From assembly GCF_011320075.1 (NCBI RefSeq), contig NZ_JAANPA010000013.1:1-63209 (forward strand): 63,209 nucleotides of DNA. The letters run 5' to 3'. Under the pieces are notes generated by a model that did no database searches, was not told where the DNA came from, and saw only the letters and a program-made list of their open reading frames with translations. This DNA is from Sphingosinicella sp. YJ22 (GTDB lineage Bacteria > Pseudomonadota > Alphaproteobacteria > Sphingomonadales > Sphingomonadaceae). The position numbers were made by a program, and so were the translations under genes. This document shows positions 49,882 to 58,500 of this stretch, piece by piece (positions within the stretch are counted from its first letter, which is position 1; each line of letters starts with the position of its first letter).

Positions 49882-49896
49882 TGGCACGCCCTTTGC
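49882..49896 (+). promoter_or_regulatory. Sigma54 promoter for the activator-fliE-flhB operon
   Basis: TGGCACGCCCTTTGC has GG at 49883-49884, ten bases, then GC at 49895-49896, a close RpoN match. The activator gene begins 61 bases downstream and the fli genes follow without a terminator, so a 13-kb transcript is likely. The product being a sigma54 activator suggests positive feedback. Confidence 0.85.
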
Positions 49897-49956
49897 GTAA
49901 AGCGGCCTAGCCACGCGGCACTGGGATTTTTCCGCCGCATCGTGGGGGGGATTAGA

Positions 49957-51165
49957 ATGATTGGATTGAGCCGGGCGATGATGTCCGCTCACCCGGGACT
50001 GATCAGCTGGCTTGATGGGGCGGGGCTCGAGGCCGCTCCCGTCGAGGCCGGCGGCGATCGTGCCTTCCCCGCCATCTTCGCTGCCAGCGAGGCCGAAGGC
50101 GCGCGCGCCGGCGACGTGATCGTCGCCGACGGCGCGCCGTCGCTCGTTCGCGAGACCGGCAAGCCGGCCCGCCTAAGCTTCGGCGCCGCCGACCGGGCGT
50201 TCGGCTACGCGCTTGCGGTCGAGCTTGTCCGTCCCGCCGCGCGCCCCGCCGCTGCCGACCCGGCCAGCGCCCGCCTCCTCGGCCTTGCCCGACGCATCGC
50301 CGCCAGCGACGCGTCGGTCCTGGTGCTCGGCGAGACCGGCACCGGCAAGGAAGGCCTTGCCCGCTTCATCCACGCCTCGTCGCCGCGCGCGAACGGGGGC
50401 TTCATCGCCGTCAATTGCGCGGCGCTCCCCGAGACCATGCTCGAGGCGATCCTGTTCGGCCATCGCCGCGGCAGCTTCACCGGCGCGATGAGCGAAGGCG
50501 AAGGCCTGTTCCGCGCGGCTGCCGGTGGCACCTTGCTGCTCGACGAGGTCGCCGAGCTGCCGCTAGCGCTCCAGGCCAAGCTGCTACGCGCCTTGCAGGA
50601 GAAGGAAGTCCTTCCGGTCGGAGCGACCAAGGCGGAGCCGGTCGACGTCCGCGTCATCGCCTGCGCCAACCGCGATCTTGCCGCGGAAGTCGCCGAAGGC
50701 CGCTTCCGCGCCGACCTTTATTGGCGGCTCAACGTGGTGCCGATCCATCTGGCGCCGCTGCGCGACCGCCGCCGCGACATCCCGGCGATCGCCGCCGCGC
50801 TGATGCTTCGCCACACCGATCCCGCCGAGGCCTTTCCGTTCCCGACCGCCGCGGCGGTCGAGCTGCTGTGCGGCCACGACTGGCCGGGCAACGCCCGCGA
50901 GCTCGACAACGTGCTTCTGCGCGCCCTCCTGCTGCGCACCGGCGCTCGGCTCGAGGCGTCCGATCTCGCCATCGAGGCGGCGCCTGCCGTCGAGATCGAA
51001 GTGGCGACCAGCCTCGAACATGCCGCCAAGGCCGCCGAGGCCCGGATCATCCGTGCCGCGCTCGCCGCGACGGGAGGCCACCGCCTCCGCGCCGCCGAGA
51101 AGCTCGGCATTTCCGAACGCACCCTTCGCTACCGGCTCGCAGAGATGCGGTCGGCGGCGGCCTGA
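49957..51165 (+). CDS. Sigma54-dependent transcriptional activator (FlbD/FleQ-like), without receiver domain
   Basis: A 402-residue AAA+ activator from the ATG at 49957, preceded by a G-run ribosome site. The N-terminal 110 residues carry no recognisable receiver aspartate and are unlike CheY domains. The AAA+ core has Walker A VLVLGETGTGKEGLARFIH near residue 124, a GSFTGA motif (GAFTGA in most family members) near 170, Walker B LLLDEVAELP near 193, and the sensor arginine region RFRADLYWRLNVVPI. A Fis-type HTH closes it: RLRAAEKLGISERTLRYRL. It presumably activates the sigma54 promoters at 38614, 38813 and 40168. FlhG may modulate it. Confidence 0.92.
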   Translation: MIGLSRAMMSAHPGLISWLDGAGLEAAPVEAGGDRAFPAIFAASEAEGARAGDVIVADGAPSLVRETGKPARLSFGAADRAFGYALAVELVRPAARPAAADPASARLLGLARRIAASDASVLVLGETGTGKEGLARFIHASSPRANGGFIAVNCAALPETMLEAILFGHRRGSFTGAMSEGEGLFRAAAGGTLLLDEVAELPLALQAKLLRALQEKEVLPVGATKAEPVDVRVIACANRDLAAEVAEGRFRADLYWRLNVVPIHLAPLRDRRRDIPAIAAALMLRHTDPAEAFPFPTAAAVELLCGHDWPGNARELDNVLLRALLLRTGARLEASDLAIEAAPAVEIEVATSLEHAAKAAEARIIRAALAATGGHRLRAAEKLGISERTLRYRLAEMRSAAA

Positions 51166-51178
51166 GGAGATCCTCTAG

Positions 51179-51535
51179 ATGAGCACGATCGATCCCAGCC
51201 GCATCATGGCGATGCGCGCGCAGATCCTGGAGCGCAACGACGCGCTCCAGCGGGCTGCCGGCCTCGGCCTCGACGGCCAGGTCGGCGGCGCGACCGGCCC
51301 CGGCGCGACCGGACCGGCGACCTTCGGAGACGCCCTCCAAGGCGCGCTTCGCCAGGTCAACGAGATGCAGTCGCAGAGCTCCGCGATCAGCGAAGCCTAT
51401 GAGCGCGGGCAGACCACCGACATCGCCGCCGTGATGCTGGCTCGCCAGCAGGCGTCGATCGGTTTCGAGGCGACGCTGCAGGTCAGGAACCGCCTGCTCT
51501 CCGCCTACAAAGACATCATGAACATGCCGGTGTAA
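51179..51535 (+). CDS. fliE: Flagellar MS ring-rod junction protein FliE
   Basis: A 118-residue protein with a GAGGAGATCC ribosome site. The conserved C-terminal part includes TFGDALQGALRQVNEMQSQS, then DIAAVMLARQQASIGFEATLQVRNRLLSAYKDIMNMPV, diagnostic of FliE. The N-terminus contains a glycine-rich TGPGATGPA insert. It connects the FliF ring to the rod. It is 13 bases after the activator gene, in the same operon. Confidence 0.95.
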   Translation: MSTIDPSRIMAMRAQILERNDALQRAAGLGLDGQVGGATGPGATGPATFGDALQGALRQVNEMQSQSSAISEAYERGQTTDIAAVMLARQQASIGFEATLQVRNRLLSAYKDIMNMPV

Positions 51536-51538
51536 GAG

Positions 51539-53221
51539 ATGAGCGAACTCGCAGCCACTCCGAACGATCTCACCCCCACCGCGCGGCCGCTGCCGATCGC
51601 GGGCGGCACCGGCATGATGGGCAGGGCGCGGGACTTCATGTCCCAGCCGGCCGTGATCAAGGCGCTCCCGGCGATCGCCTTCGTCGGCCTGATCGGCCTC
51701 GCCGCCCTGCTGTGGATGACCTTCAGCCAGGCGCCCGGCCGAACCCTGTTCTCCGGCCTCGCCGATTCCGACAAGGCGGCGGTGGTCGAGGCGCTGCAGG
51801 GCGCCGGGATCGCTCACCAGCTCGACAGCTCGACCGGCGCGGTTACCGTGTCGGAGGACGATTACCACCAGGCGCGCATGGTCGCCGCCGCTCAGGGCCT
51901 GCCGCGCGGCGCGCCCGACGGCGGGCAGGTGATGGAGAATCTCCCGCTCGGCGCCAGCCGCGCGGTCGAGGGCGAGCGCATCCGCGCCGCCCGCCAGATG
52001 GACCTCGCCCGTACCATCGAGGCGATCGACGCGGTGCGCACCGCCCGAGTCCACATCGCCGACAACGGCCAAAGCGTGTTCGTCCGCGACCGCGCCTCGC
52101 CGGGCGCCTCGGTCATGCTCACGCTGGAATCGGGCCGCAGCCTCAGTGACGGCCAGGTCCAGGCGATCATTCACCTCGTCGCCTCGTCGATCCCCAACCT
52201 CAACCCGGAGCAGGTGTCGGTCGTCGACCAGAACGGCCGCCTGCTGTCGCGTGCCGGCGGCAGCGACGGCGCCAGCGGCGAGAGCGAGCGCCAGCTCGCC
52301 GTCCAGCAGGCCACCGAGGGCCGTTACCGTGAGGCCATCGCCACTCTGCTGACGCCGATCCTTGGGGCGGGGAACTTCACCGCCGAGGTCAGCGCGGAGA
52401 TGGACTTCAGCCAGACCGAGGCGAGCCGCGAGGCTTTCCCGGAGGCATCGCGAGCGCTGCGCTCGGAGCAGGGCACGGTCACCCAGGAGACCAACGCCCA
52501 GCCCGCCGCCGGCGGAATCCCGGGCACGCTTGCCAACGAGGCGCCGCCGCCCGCGACGACCACGCCCGACCCGAACAACCCCAATGCCGTTCCCGGCGCT
52601 CCGGCCACCGCCAACGAGACCCGCCGCAACGAGCAATATGCCCGCAACTACGCGGTCGGCCGGGAAATCTCGGTCACCCGCCAGCAGACCGGGACGGTCA
52701 AGCGCCTGTCGGTCGCGGTCGCGGTGCGCAATCCGGAGGGCGGCCGCCCGCTCACCCGCGACGAGATCCAGTCGCTGGAGAATCTGATCCGCGGCGCCGT
52801 CGGCTTCAGCCAGCAGCGCGGCGACATGGTCGCGCTCACCGCCCGCAGCTTCGTCTCCGAGGAGGCGACGGCGGTCAGCTGGTGGCAGGAAGCGTGGCTG
52901 TCGCCGATCGTTCGCAGCGTCGGAGGCCTGATCCTGGCTCTCACCTTCCTCCTTGTGATCGCCCGGCCGCTGATGAAGCGCCTCACCGCCGCCGCCGCGC
53001 GCCGCGCGGAGAGCCGCAACCAGGTCCGCGAGGAGATTGCCGCCGCGGTCCAGGAGCATGCCAAGACCGGCGGCTCGCACGTCACCATCGACATGATCGA
53101 GGCGGCGCCCAGTTACGAGGCCCGCGCCGAACTGATCCGCAATTTCGTCCGCCAGGATCCCGCCCGCGCCGCGCTCGTCGTGCGCGACCTGATCCGCGCC
53201 GACACCCAGGGAGCCGCCTGA
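51539..53221 (+). CDS. fliF: Flagellar MS-ring protein FliF
   Basis: A 560-residue inner-membrane protein. Membrane helix 1 lies near residues 42-60 (LPAIAFVGLIGLAALLWM) and helix 2 near 457-478 (SVGGLILALTFLLVIARPL). Between them is the ring-building YscJ-like domain with TLFSGLADSDKAAVVEALQGAGI and ARQMDLARTIEAIDAVRTARVHIA, and an Asn/Pro-rich loop. The C-terminal cytoplasmic tail (AAPSYEARAELIRNFVRQDPARAALVVRDLI) binds FliG. It is the base on which rod and C-ring assemble. Confidence 0.96.
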   Translation: MSELAATPNDLTPTARPLPIAGGTGMMGRARDFMSQPAVIKALPAIAFVGLIGLAALLWMTFSQAPGRTLFSGLADSDKAAVVEALQGAGIAHQLDSSTGAVTVSEDDYHQARMVAAAQGLPRGAPDGGQVMENLPLGASRAVEGERIRAARQMDLARTIEAIDAVRTARVHIADNGQSVFVRDRASPGASVMLTLESGRSLSDGQVQAIIHLVASSIPNLNPEQVSVVDQNGRLLSRAGGSDGASGESERQLAVQQATEGRYREAIATLLTPILGAGNFTAEVSAEMDFSQTEASREAFPEASRALRSEQGTVTQETNAQPAAGGIPGTLANEAPPPATTTPDPNNPNAVPGAPATANETRRNEQYARNYAVGREISVTRQQTGTVKRLSVAVAVRNPEGGRPLTRDEIQSLENLIRGAVGFSQQRGDMVALTARSFVSEEATAVSWWQEAWLSPIVRSVGGLILALTFLLVIARPLMKRLTAAAARRAESRNQVREEIAAAVQEHAKTGGSHVTIDMIEAAPSYEARAELIRNFVRQDPARAALVVRDLIRADTQGAA

Positions 53222-53222
53222 A

Positions 53223-54272
53223 ATGGCCGAAGCCGCCAGCCTTGAAGACCTCGAAGCCCTGGATCCGACCCCGGTCGGCCCGCAGGGCAGCGCCGCCGCG
53301 GCCATCTTCCTGATGACCCTGGGCGACGCCGAGGCGGCCGAGATCCTCAGCCATCTCGACCCGCACGAGGTCCAGCAGCTGGGCTCCGCGATGTTCGACG
53401 TGGTCGACGTCTCCGCGAACGACGTCGACAGCGTGTTCGATCTGTTCATGACCAAGGTGCGCGCCCGCACCACGATCGGCTTCGGCGCCACGCCGCGCAT
53501 CCGCGCGGTGATGGAGCATGCGCTCGGCCAGGAGCGCGCCGAGACCGTGCTCGCCCGCATCACCCCGGCGACCCGCAGCCGCGCATTGGACGCGCTGCGC
53601 TGGATGGACGCGCGCACCATCGCCGCGATCTGCGAGGCCGAGCACCCGCAGATCGCCGCTTTGGTCCTCGCCCATCTCGAGCCGCCGGCCGCGGCCGACG
53701 TGCTGCAGCTGCTTCCGCAGGACCGGCAGCCCGACCTCATCTACCGGGTCGCGCGGCTCGAGACGGTGACCGCCGAGGCGATCGAGGAGCTCGAGGAGAT
53801 CCTCGCCCGCGAATCCACCAAGGTCGCGGCGGCCGCCCCGGCCACCGTCCGCGGCGGCGCCACCGAGGCCGCCAAGATCATGACCAACACCAAGGGCGGC
53901 ACCGACCAGCGCATCATCCGCTCGCTGAGCAAGGTCGACAAGGCGATGGCCCAGAAGATCGAGGACGAGATGTTCGTCTTCGACGATCTCGCCAAGCTGA
54001 GCGCCAAGAACCTCGCCGCGCTGATGCAGGCGATCGACGGCGACCTGCTCGCTCCGGCGCTGAAGGGCGCCGATCCGGGCCTTCGGGACAAGATGCTGGC
54101 GTCGATGTCGAGCCGCGCCGCCGACACGGTGCGCGACGAGATCGAGGAGCGCGGCCCGATGCGGCTCGCCGAAGTGCTCGAGGCGCAGAAGCAGGTGCTC
54201 GTCATCGCCCGCAAGCTGGCCGACGCCGGCACCATCCAGCTCGCCGGCCGCGGAGGCGAAGACTATGTCTAG
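53223..54272 (+). CDS. fliG: Flagellar motor switch protein FliG
   Basis: A 349-residue rotor protein. The middle-domain EHPQ motif is present (CEAEHPQIAALVLAHLEP near residue 138). The C-terminal domain has the conserved charged stretch VFDDLAKLSAKNLAALMQAIDGDLLAPALKGADPGLRDKMLASMSSRAA, which contacts MotA. It forms the FliG layer of the C-ring and overlaps fliH by 8 bases. Confidence 0.96.
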   Translation: MAEAASLEDLEALDPTPVGPQGSAAAAIFLMTLGDAEAAEILSHLDPHEVQQLGSAMFDVVDVSANDVDSVFDLFMTKVRARTTIGFGATPRIRAVMEHALGQERAETVLARITPATRSRALDALRWMDARTIAAICEAEHPQIAALVLAHLEPPAAADVLQLLPQDRQPDLIYRVARLETVTAEAIEELEEILARESTKVAAAAPATVRGGATEAAKIMTNTKGGTDQRIIRSLSKVDKAMAQKIEDEMFVFDDLAKLSAKNLAALMQAIDGDLLAPALKGADPGLRDKMLASMSSRAADTVRDEIEERGPMRLAEVLEAQKQVLVIARKLADAGTIQLAGRGGEDYV

Positions 54273-54891
54273 GTTGTGGCGCGAGGATCGGGCCCAGGAG
54301 GCCGCGAGCGTCGGCAGCTTCGTCATCCGGCCGACGGGCAACAGCTTCCGGCCGTGGGTGAGCGACTCCGAAAACGGTGCGCCGGCCAGCAATGACGGCG
54401 CCTTCACCGCCGAGGACCCCGTCGTCCAGCGCGAGGAGGAGGCCTATCTCCGCGGCCTCGCCGACGGCCGCCGCACGGTCGAGGCCGAGGTCGCCGCCGA
54501 GCGCAACGCCATCGCCCAGCTCGCCGAGGCGCTTCAGGTGCTGAGACCCGAGCCGACCCTGCCGCTCGCCATGCTTCTCGCCGAGACGGTCGACCGACTG
54601 GTCCGCCAGGTGATCGGCGAGGTCGAGATCGACGGAATTCGCCTGCTCGCCCGCGCCAAGGCGGCGGCGGCGCTGATCGGCGAGGCCACGCAGCCGGCGC
54701 GGCTCAAGGTCAATCCCGAGGACGCCGCTCTGCTCGCCGAGGCCGAGCTCGACGTGGAGATCGAGAACGATGCGGCGCTGCCGCGCGGCACCGTGCTGCT
54801 CGAGACGGCCGACGGCTGGATCGAGGACGGGCCCGCGGTCCGCCTCGACCGGCTTCGCGCCGAGCTCGACAAGGTGGCGGCGGCGCGATGA
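54265..54891 (+). CDS. fliH: Flagellar assembly protein FliH
   Basis: A 208-residue regulator of the export ATPase. The N-terminus is disordered with proline and glycine; EEEAYLRGLADGRRTVEAEVAAERNAIAQLAEAL (about residues 52-88) is the glycine-spaced helical repeat typical of FliH. The C-terminal domain contains TVDRLVRQVIGEVEIDGI and ALPRGTVLLETADGWIEDG. It links FliI to the C-ring. The position between fliG and fliI, with overlaps on both sides, supports the assignment. Confidence 0.9.
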   Translation: MSRLWREDRAQEAASVGSFVIRPTGNSFRPWVSDSENGAPASNDGAFTAEDPVVQREEEAYLRGLADGRRTVEAEVAAERNAIAQLAEALQVLRPEPTLPLAMLLAETVDRLVRQVIGEVEIDGIRLLARAKAAAALIGEATQPARLKVNPEDAALLAEAELDVEIENDAALPRGTVLLETADGWIEDGPAVRLDRLRAELDKVAAAR

Positions 54892-56213
54892 ACGGCCTGA
54901 TGGAAACTGCGCGCGCGCTGCTCGAGCCGGTCGCGGTGGGGGAGGGGCCTCGCCGCGTCGGCCGGCTGCTGTCCTATGACGGGCTGATGCTGGAGGCGAC
55001 CGGGCTCGACAAGCCGGTCGGCGCCGGCGCCCGGATCGTCGATGCTGACGGCCATGTCGCCCGCGCTGAAGTGGTCGGCTTCCGCGGCAAGCGCACCCTG
55101 CTGATGGCGCTCGGCGCCGACGCCGCTCACGCTTCGGGCGCGCGGGTCGAGCCCGACGCTTCGTCGACCATGGTCGATGTCGGGCCGGGCCTGCTCGGCC
55201 GGGTCATCGACGCGCTTGGTCAGCCGCTCGATGGCTTGGGACCTGTCGCCGCAACCGACAAGTGGCCGCTCGCCGGCAAGCCGGGCAACCCGCTCGACCG
55301 CGCCCGGGTGACCGAGGCGTTCGACCTCGGCGTTCGCGGCGTCAACGCCATGCTCACCGCCGGAATCGGCCAGCGCATCGCCATCGTCGCCGGATCGGGC
55401 GTCGGCAAGTCGGTGCTGATGGGCCAGATGCTGAACGGCGCCGAGGCCGACGTGATCGTCGTCGGCCTGATCGGCGAGCGCAGCCGCGAAGTCTCCGACT
55501 TCCTGGCGACCAAATTGAGCGGCCCGGTCCGTCAGAAGTCGGTCGTGGTCGCGGTTCCCGCCGACCATGCGCCGCTGCTTCGCCTGCGCGCCGCGATGCG
55601 CGCCACCGCCATCGCCGAGGATTTCCGCGCCCGCGGCCTCAAGGTCCTTTTGCTGATCGACAGCCTCACCCGAGTCGCCCATGCGCAGCGCGAGATCGGC
55701 CTGTCGCTGGGCGAGCCGCCGACCGTGAAGGGCTATCCGCCCTCGGCGCTCGGCCTCATTCCGCGGCTGTGCGAGCGCGCCGGCGCCGACCGCCGCACCG
55801 GCGGCTCGATCACCGCGCTCTACACCGTGCTCGCCGACGGCGACGACACCGACGACCCGATCGTCGATGCCGCCCGCGCCATCGTCGACGGCCACATCAT
55901 CCTGTCGCGGGGCCTTGCCGAGCAGGGCGTCTATCCGGCGATCGACGTGGGCAAGTCGCTGTCGCGCGTGATGAGCGACATCGCGTGCCCCGAGCATGCC
56001 ATGGCCGCCGCGGCGTTCCGCCGCTTGTGGTCGGCCTACGAAGACAATCGCGACCTCATTCTGATGGGCGCGTATGCGGTCGGCTCCGACTCGCTGATCG
56101 ACGAGGCGATCGCTCGGCGCCAGGAGCTGCTCGGTTTCCTGCGCCAGGCGCCGGGCGAGCAGGTTCCGTTCGAGGATAGCGTGCTTCAGCTCGCCGGGAT
56201 GATGGCGTCATGA
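54888..56213 (+). CDS. fliI: Flagellar export ATPase FliI
   Basis: A 441-residue hexameric ATPase. Walker A AGSGVGKSVLMGQML is near residue 167, Walker B VLLLIDSLTRVAHAQREI near 250, and the GYPPSALGLIPRLCERAG segment near 285. TVLADGDDTDDPIVDAARAIVDGHIILSRGLAEQGVYPAID is the family hallmark. It energises and regulates cargo delivery to the export gate. The ATG overlaps fliH, and fliJ overlaps its stop. Confidence 0.96.
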   Translation: MNGLMETARALLEPVAVGEGPRRVGRLLSYDGLMLEATGLDKPVGAGARIVDADGHVARAEVVGFRGKRTLLMALGADAAHASGARVEPDASSTMVDVGPGLLGRVIDALGQPLDGLGPVAATDKWPLAGKPGNPLDRARVTEAFDLGVRGVNAMLTAGIGQRIAIVAGSGVGKSVLMGQMLNGAEADVIVVGLIGERSREVSDFLATKLSGPVRQKSVVVAVPADHAPLLRLRAAMRATAIAEDFRARGLKVLLLIDSLTRVAHAQREIGLSLGEPPTVKGYPPSALGLIPRLCERAGADRRTGGSITALYTVLADGDDTDDPIVDAARAIVDGHIILSRGLAEQGVYPAIDVGKSLSRVMSDIACPEHAMAAAAFRRLWSAYEDNRDLILMGAYAVGSDSLIDEAIARRQELLGFLRQAPGEQVPFEDSVLQLAGMMAS

Positions 56214-56650
56214 AGGCGGCGGTGAAGCAGCGGGCGCGGATCGCGCGCGTGCGCCGGCTCCAGCACGGCCTCGCCGCGTCCAGCGCGGCGGCGGCGGCGG
56301 CGCAGGTGCGCAACCTGGAAGGGAGCGCCTCGCGCCTCGCCCAGATGCGCGGCGACCTCAACCCCGACGAAGGCATGACCAGCGGTGCCTGGCTGTCGTC
56401 GGCCGGCGAGCTGGCGATGCGGCTCGACGCCGCGCGCATCGGACTCGCCCCAACGATCGACGCCGCGCGCTCCACCGCTCGGGCCAAGGAACAGGTGCGC
56501 GTCGTCGCGCGCCAGAGCCAGGAAAGCGCCGAACGGCTCGAACAGGCCGCCGCCAGTGCCGCCGAGGAGATGTTCGAGCGCCGCCTGAACAAGATCACGC
56601 GCCGCCGGGTGCGTCCGAACAACAATAATAACAATGAGGTGACCTCGTGA
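56210..56650 (+). CDS. fliJ: FliJ-like flagellar protein with a C-terminal Asn run
   Basis: A 146-residue helical protein, almost entirely coiled coil (RVRRLQHGLAASSAAAAAAQVRN and VRVVARQSQESAERLEQAA). It lies in the fliJ position between fliI and fliK and has the antiparallel coiled-coil design of the FliI/FlhA coupling protein. Sequence is weakly conserved in this family. The C-terminus RPNNNNNNEVTS is encoded by AAC/AAT repeats, very different from the GC-rich surroundings and suggestive of slippage expansion. It overlaps fliK by four bases. Confidence 0.8.
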   Translation: MKAAVKQRARIARVRRLQHGLAASSAAAAAAQVRNLEGSASRLAQMRGDLNPDEGMTSGAWLSSAGELAMRLDAARIGLAPTIDAARSTARAKEQVRVVARQSQESAERLEQAAASAAEEMFERRLNKITRRRVRPNNNNNNEVTS

Positions 56651-57906
56651 TGCCAGCCGCCACCAATATCCTGAAGACGGCGTCCGCAAGCGACGCGGGC
56701 CCGGCCGCGCAGGCGACGCCGGGCGGGGAGATCTTCGCCGCGCTGCTGAGCGGCACGGAGGCCGCCACGGCCGAGGGCGCGACCGGCGAGGAGCCGGTTG
56801 CGACCGAAGCGACCGGCGAGGCGCAGCCCAACCTCGACATCCTCGCGCCCCTGCTTGCCCAGCAGCAGGTGGTCCCGACGGTGACCGTGCCGAAGCCGGG
56901 TGGGGAAGCGGTTGCGGGTGAGGGGGTCGCAAATCCCGACGTCGCTTCCGTCCTTGGAAACACTCCAGTCTCTCCGCTCGTCCCGAGCGAAGTCGAGGGG
57001 CGCCTGAACGGAGCTTCGAGCCCGAACGCTGCGGGAACGGCGCCCGTCACGACCGATGCGCTGGACCAAATTCTCGCGGACGCCCCTCGTCTTCGCTCGG
57101 GACGAGCGGCAGGTGAGCAGCTTCCGCAAATCGCCGAGACGACCGCCGCCGAAGGGGGCGAGGTGAAGGCCGCGCTGACCGAGGTCGCCAAGGCGCTCGG
57201 CAAGACGGACGCGCCCGCCACACCGGCGGCGACGTCCGCGACAATTTCCGCTGGCACTCCGACGCCGGCGGGCGACCAGCAGGCTGGCAGCGGCCGGCAG
57301 CAGGCCGAGACTCCGGTCGCCACGGCCGACGTTCAGACCCAGCAGCCGACGAGTTCGGTGACCGACGTTCGATCGCTGATCGCGTCGCTGACCAGCACCG
57401 GCCTGGCCGGCGCCGGGGGACCGGCCCAGGCCGGTGCTGCCCAGCAACTCGGTCAAGCGCTCGCCGCGCAGGTGCTCGACCTCGCCGGCGGCAGCGAATG
57501 GCTCGACCAGCTCAGCCAGGAGATCGGCCGCGCCGCCGACGGCTCCGGCCCGCTGCGTTTCCGACTGACTCCGGAGAGCCTCGGCGAGCTCAAGGTCGAG
57601 ATCAGCCAGAGCGACCGCGGCGCAATCGTTCGCATGACGGTGGCGACCGAGGCCGCGCAGGCCGCGCTCGCCGACGCGCAGCCGCGGCTTGCGGCCGAGG
57701 CGCGCGCCCAGGGCGTGCGAATCGCCGAGACCCAGGTCGACCTGTCGGGCAACCAGGCCCAGCAGAACCAGCAGGACCGCGAATCGGCGCGCCAGCAGGC
57801 CGCCGCCGGCGACCCGTCGCTGCGGGCCTTCCGCTCCACCTCTTCCGCTTCGAGCGGGACCCAGACCGGCGCGGCGGCCAGCCGTCCGGCCGAACGCTAC
57901 GCCTAA
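56647..57906 (+). CDS. fliK: Flagellar hook-length control protein FliK
   Basis: A 419-residue protein. The first 250 residues are low-complexity, Ala/Thr/Gly/Pro-rich, as expected for the ruler region. The C-terminal switch domain is clear: LRFRLTPESLGELKVEISQSDRGAIVRMTVATEAAQAALADAQPRL near residues 300-345, followed by a Gln-rich tail. An inverted REP pair is read in frame at codons about 110-155, encoding LVPSEVEGR and APRLRSGR, so the ruler has been lengthened by repeat insertion. The GTG at 56647 follows GAGGT; ATG at 56650 is an alternative. Confidence 0.9.
   Translation: MMPAATNILKTASASDAGPAAQATPGGEIFAALLSGTEAATAEGATGEEPVATEATGEAQPNLDILAPLLAQQQVVPTVTVPKPGGEAVAGEGVANPDVASVLGNTPVSPLVPSEVEGRLNGASSPNAAGTAPVTTDALDQILADAPRLRSGRAAGEQLPQIAETTAAEGGEVKAALTEVAKALGKTDAPATPAATSATISAGTPTPAGDQQAGSGRQQAETPVATADVQTQQPTSSVTDVRSLIASLTSTGLAGAGGPAQAGAAQQLGQALAAQVLDLAGGSEWLDQLSQEIGRAADGSGPLRFRLTPESLGELKVEISQSDRGAIVRMTVATEAAQAALADAQPRLAAEARAQGVRIAETQVDLSGNQAQQNQQDRESARQQAAAGDPSLRAFRSTSSASSGTQTGAAASRPAERYA
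56974..57109. repeat. Inverted REP pair inside the fliK reading frame
   Basis: CCGCTCGTCCCGAGCGAAGT onward (56974-57002) and its inverse (57081-57109, ending CTCGGGACGAGCGG) match at 28 of 29 bases, separated by 78 bases. They carry the same core as the intergenic repeats at 14369 and 40066. The frame stays open through both arms. Confidence 0.9.
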
Positions 57907-57918
57907 GGAGACCATGAG

Positions 57919-58500
57919 ATGAGCCGCAACCCCAAGAAGGATGCGACCGACGAGGCCGCGCCGCCCAAGAAGAAGAAGGGCAAGCTGTTCCTGATGCTCG
58001 GAATCGTCGTGCTGCTCGGCGGCGGCGGCGGCGCTGCGCTCTATGCGAGCGGCGTTCTGGTCCCGACCAATGCAGGTCACGACGCCCATCGGCCGCAGCT
58101 GGTGCCGCGTGCCGATGCGAGCAGCAGCGAAGTCGCCGAGGCGATGGAGCGTGCCCGCCAGGGCCAGATCGACCCGCGCGTGTTCCAGGCGACCTACCAC
58201 ACGCTCGCCGACAACTTCACCTCGAACCTGCGCGGCGGCCAGGCCTTCGTCCAGATCGGGATCGGCGTTTCGACTTATTATGACGAGGACGTCATCGCCA
58301 ATCTCGAGAAGCACGAAATGGCGATCCGCTCCGCCATCCTGATGGTGCTGTCCGAGCAGGACCCGATCGCGATCGCCACCTCCGAGGGCAAGGAGGCGCT
58401 TCGCCAACAGCTAAAGAATGCGGTGAATCGCGTGTTAACCAATAAGGAAGGGTTCGGGGGCATAGACGAAGTCCACTTCACCAGCTTCGTGACCCAATGA
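57919..58500 (+). CDS. fliL: Flagellar basal-body-associated protein FliL
   Basis: A 193-residue protein with a Lys-rich cytoplasmic start (PPKKKKGK) and one membrane helix (LFLMLGIVVLLGGGGGAALY). The periplasmic domain contains FTSNLRGGQAFVQIGIGVSTYYDEDVIANLEKHEMAIRSAILMVLSEQDP, the stomatin-like FliL core that surrounds the stator. GGAGACCATGAG precedes the ATG. It is coupled to fliM by ATGA. Confidence 0.94.
   Translation: MSRNPKKDATDEAAPPKKKKGKLFLMLGIVVLLGGGGGAALYASGVLVPTNAGHDAHRPQLVPRADASSSEVAEAMERARQGQIDPRVFQATYHTLADNFTSNLRGGQAFVQIGIGVSTYYDEDVIANLEKHEMAIRSAILMVLSEQDPIAIATSEGKEALRQQLKNAVNRVLTNKEGFGGIDEVHFTSFVTQ

Noticed and set aside
51047-53740. 897-residue minus-strand frame opposite fliE-fliF
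   Set aside because: Antisense shadow caused by high GC; low-complexity composition and fully covered by well-identified genes.
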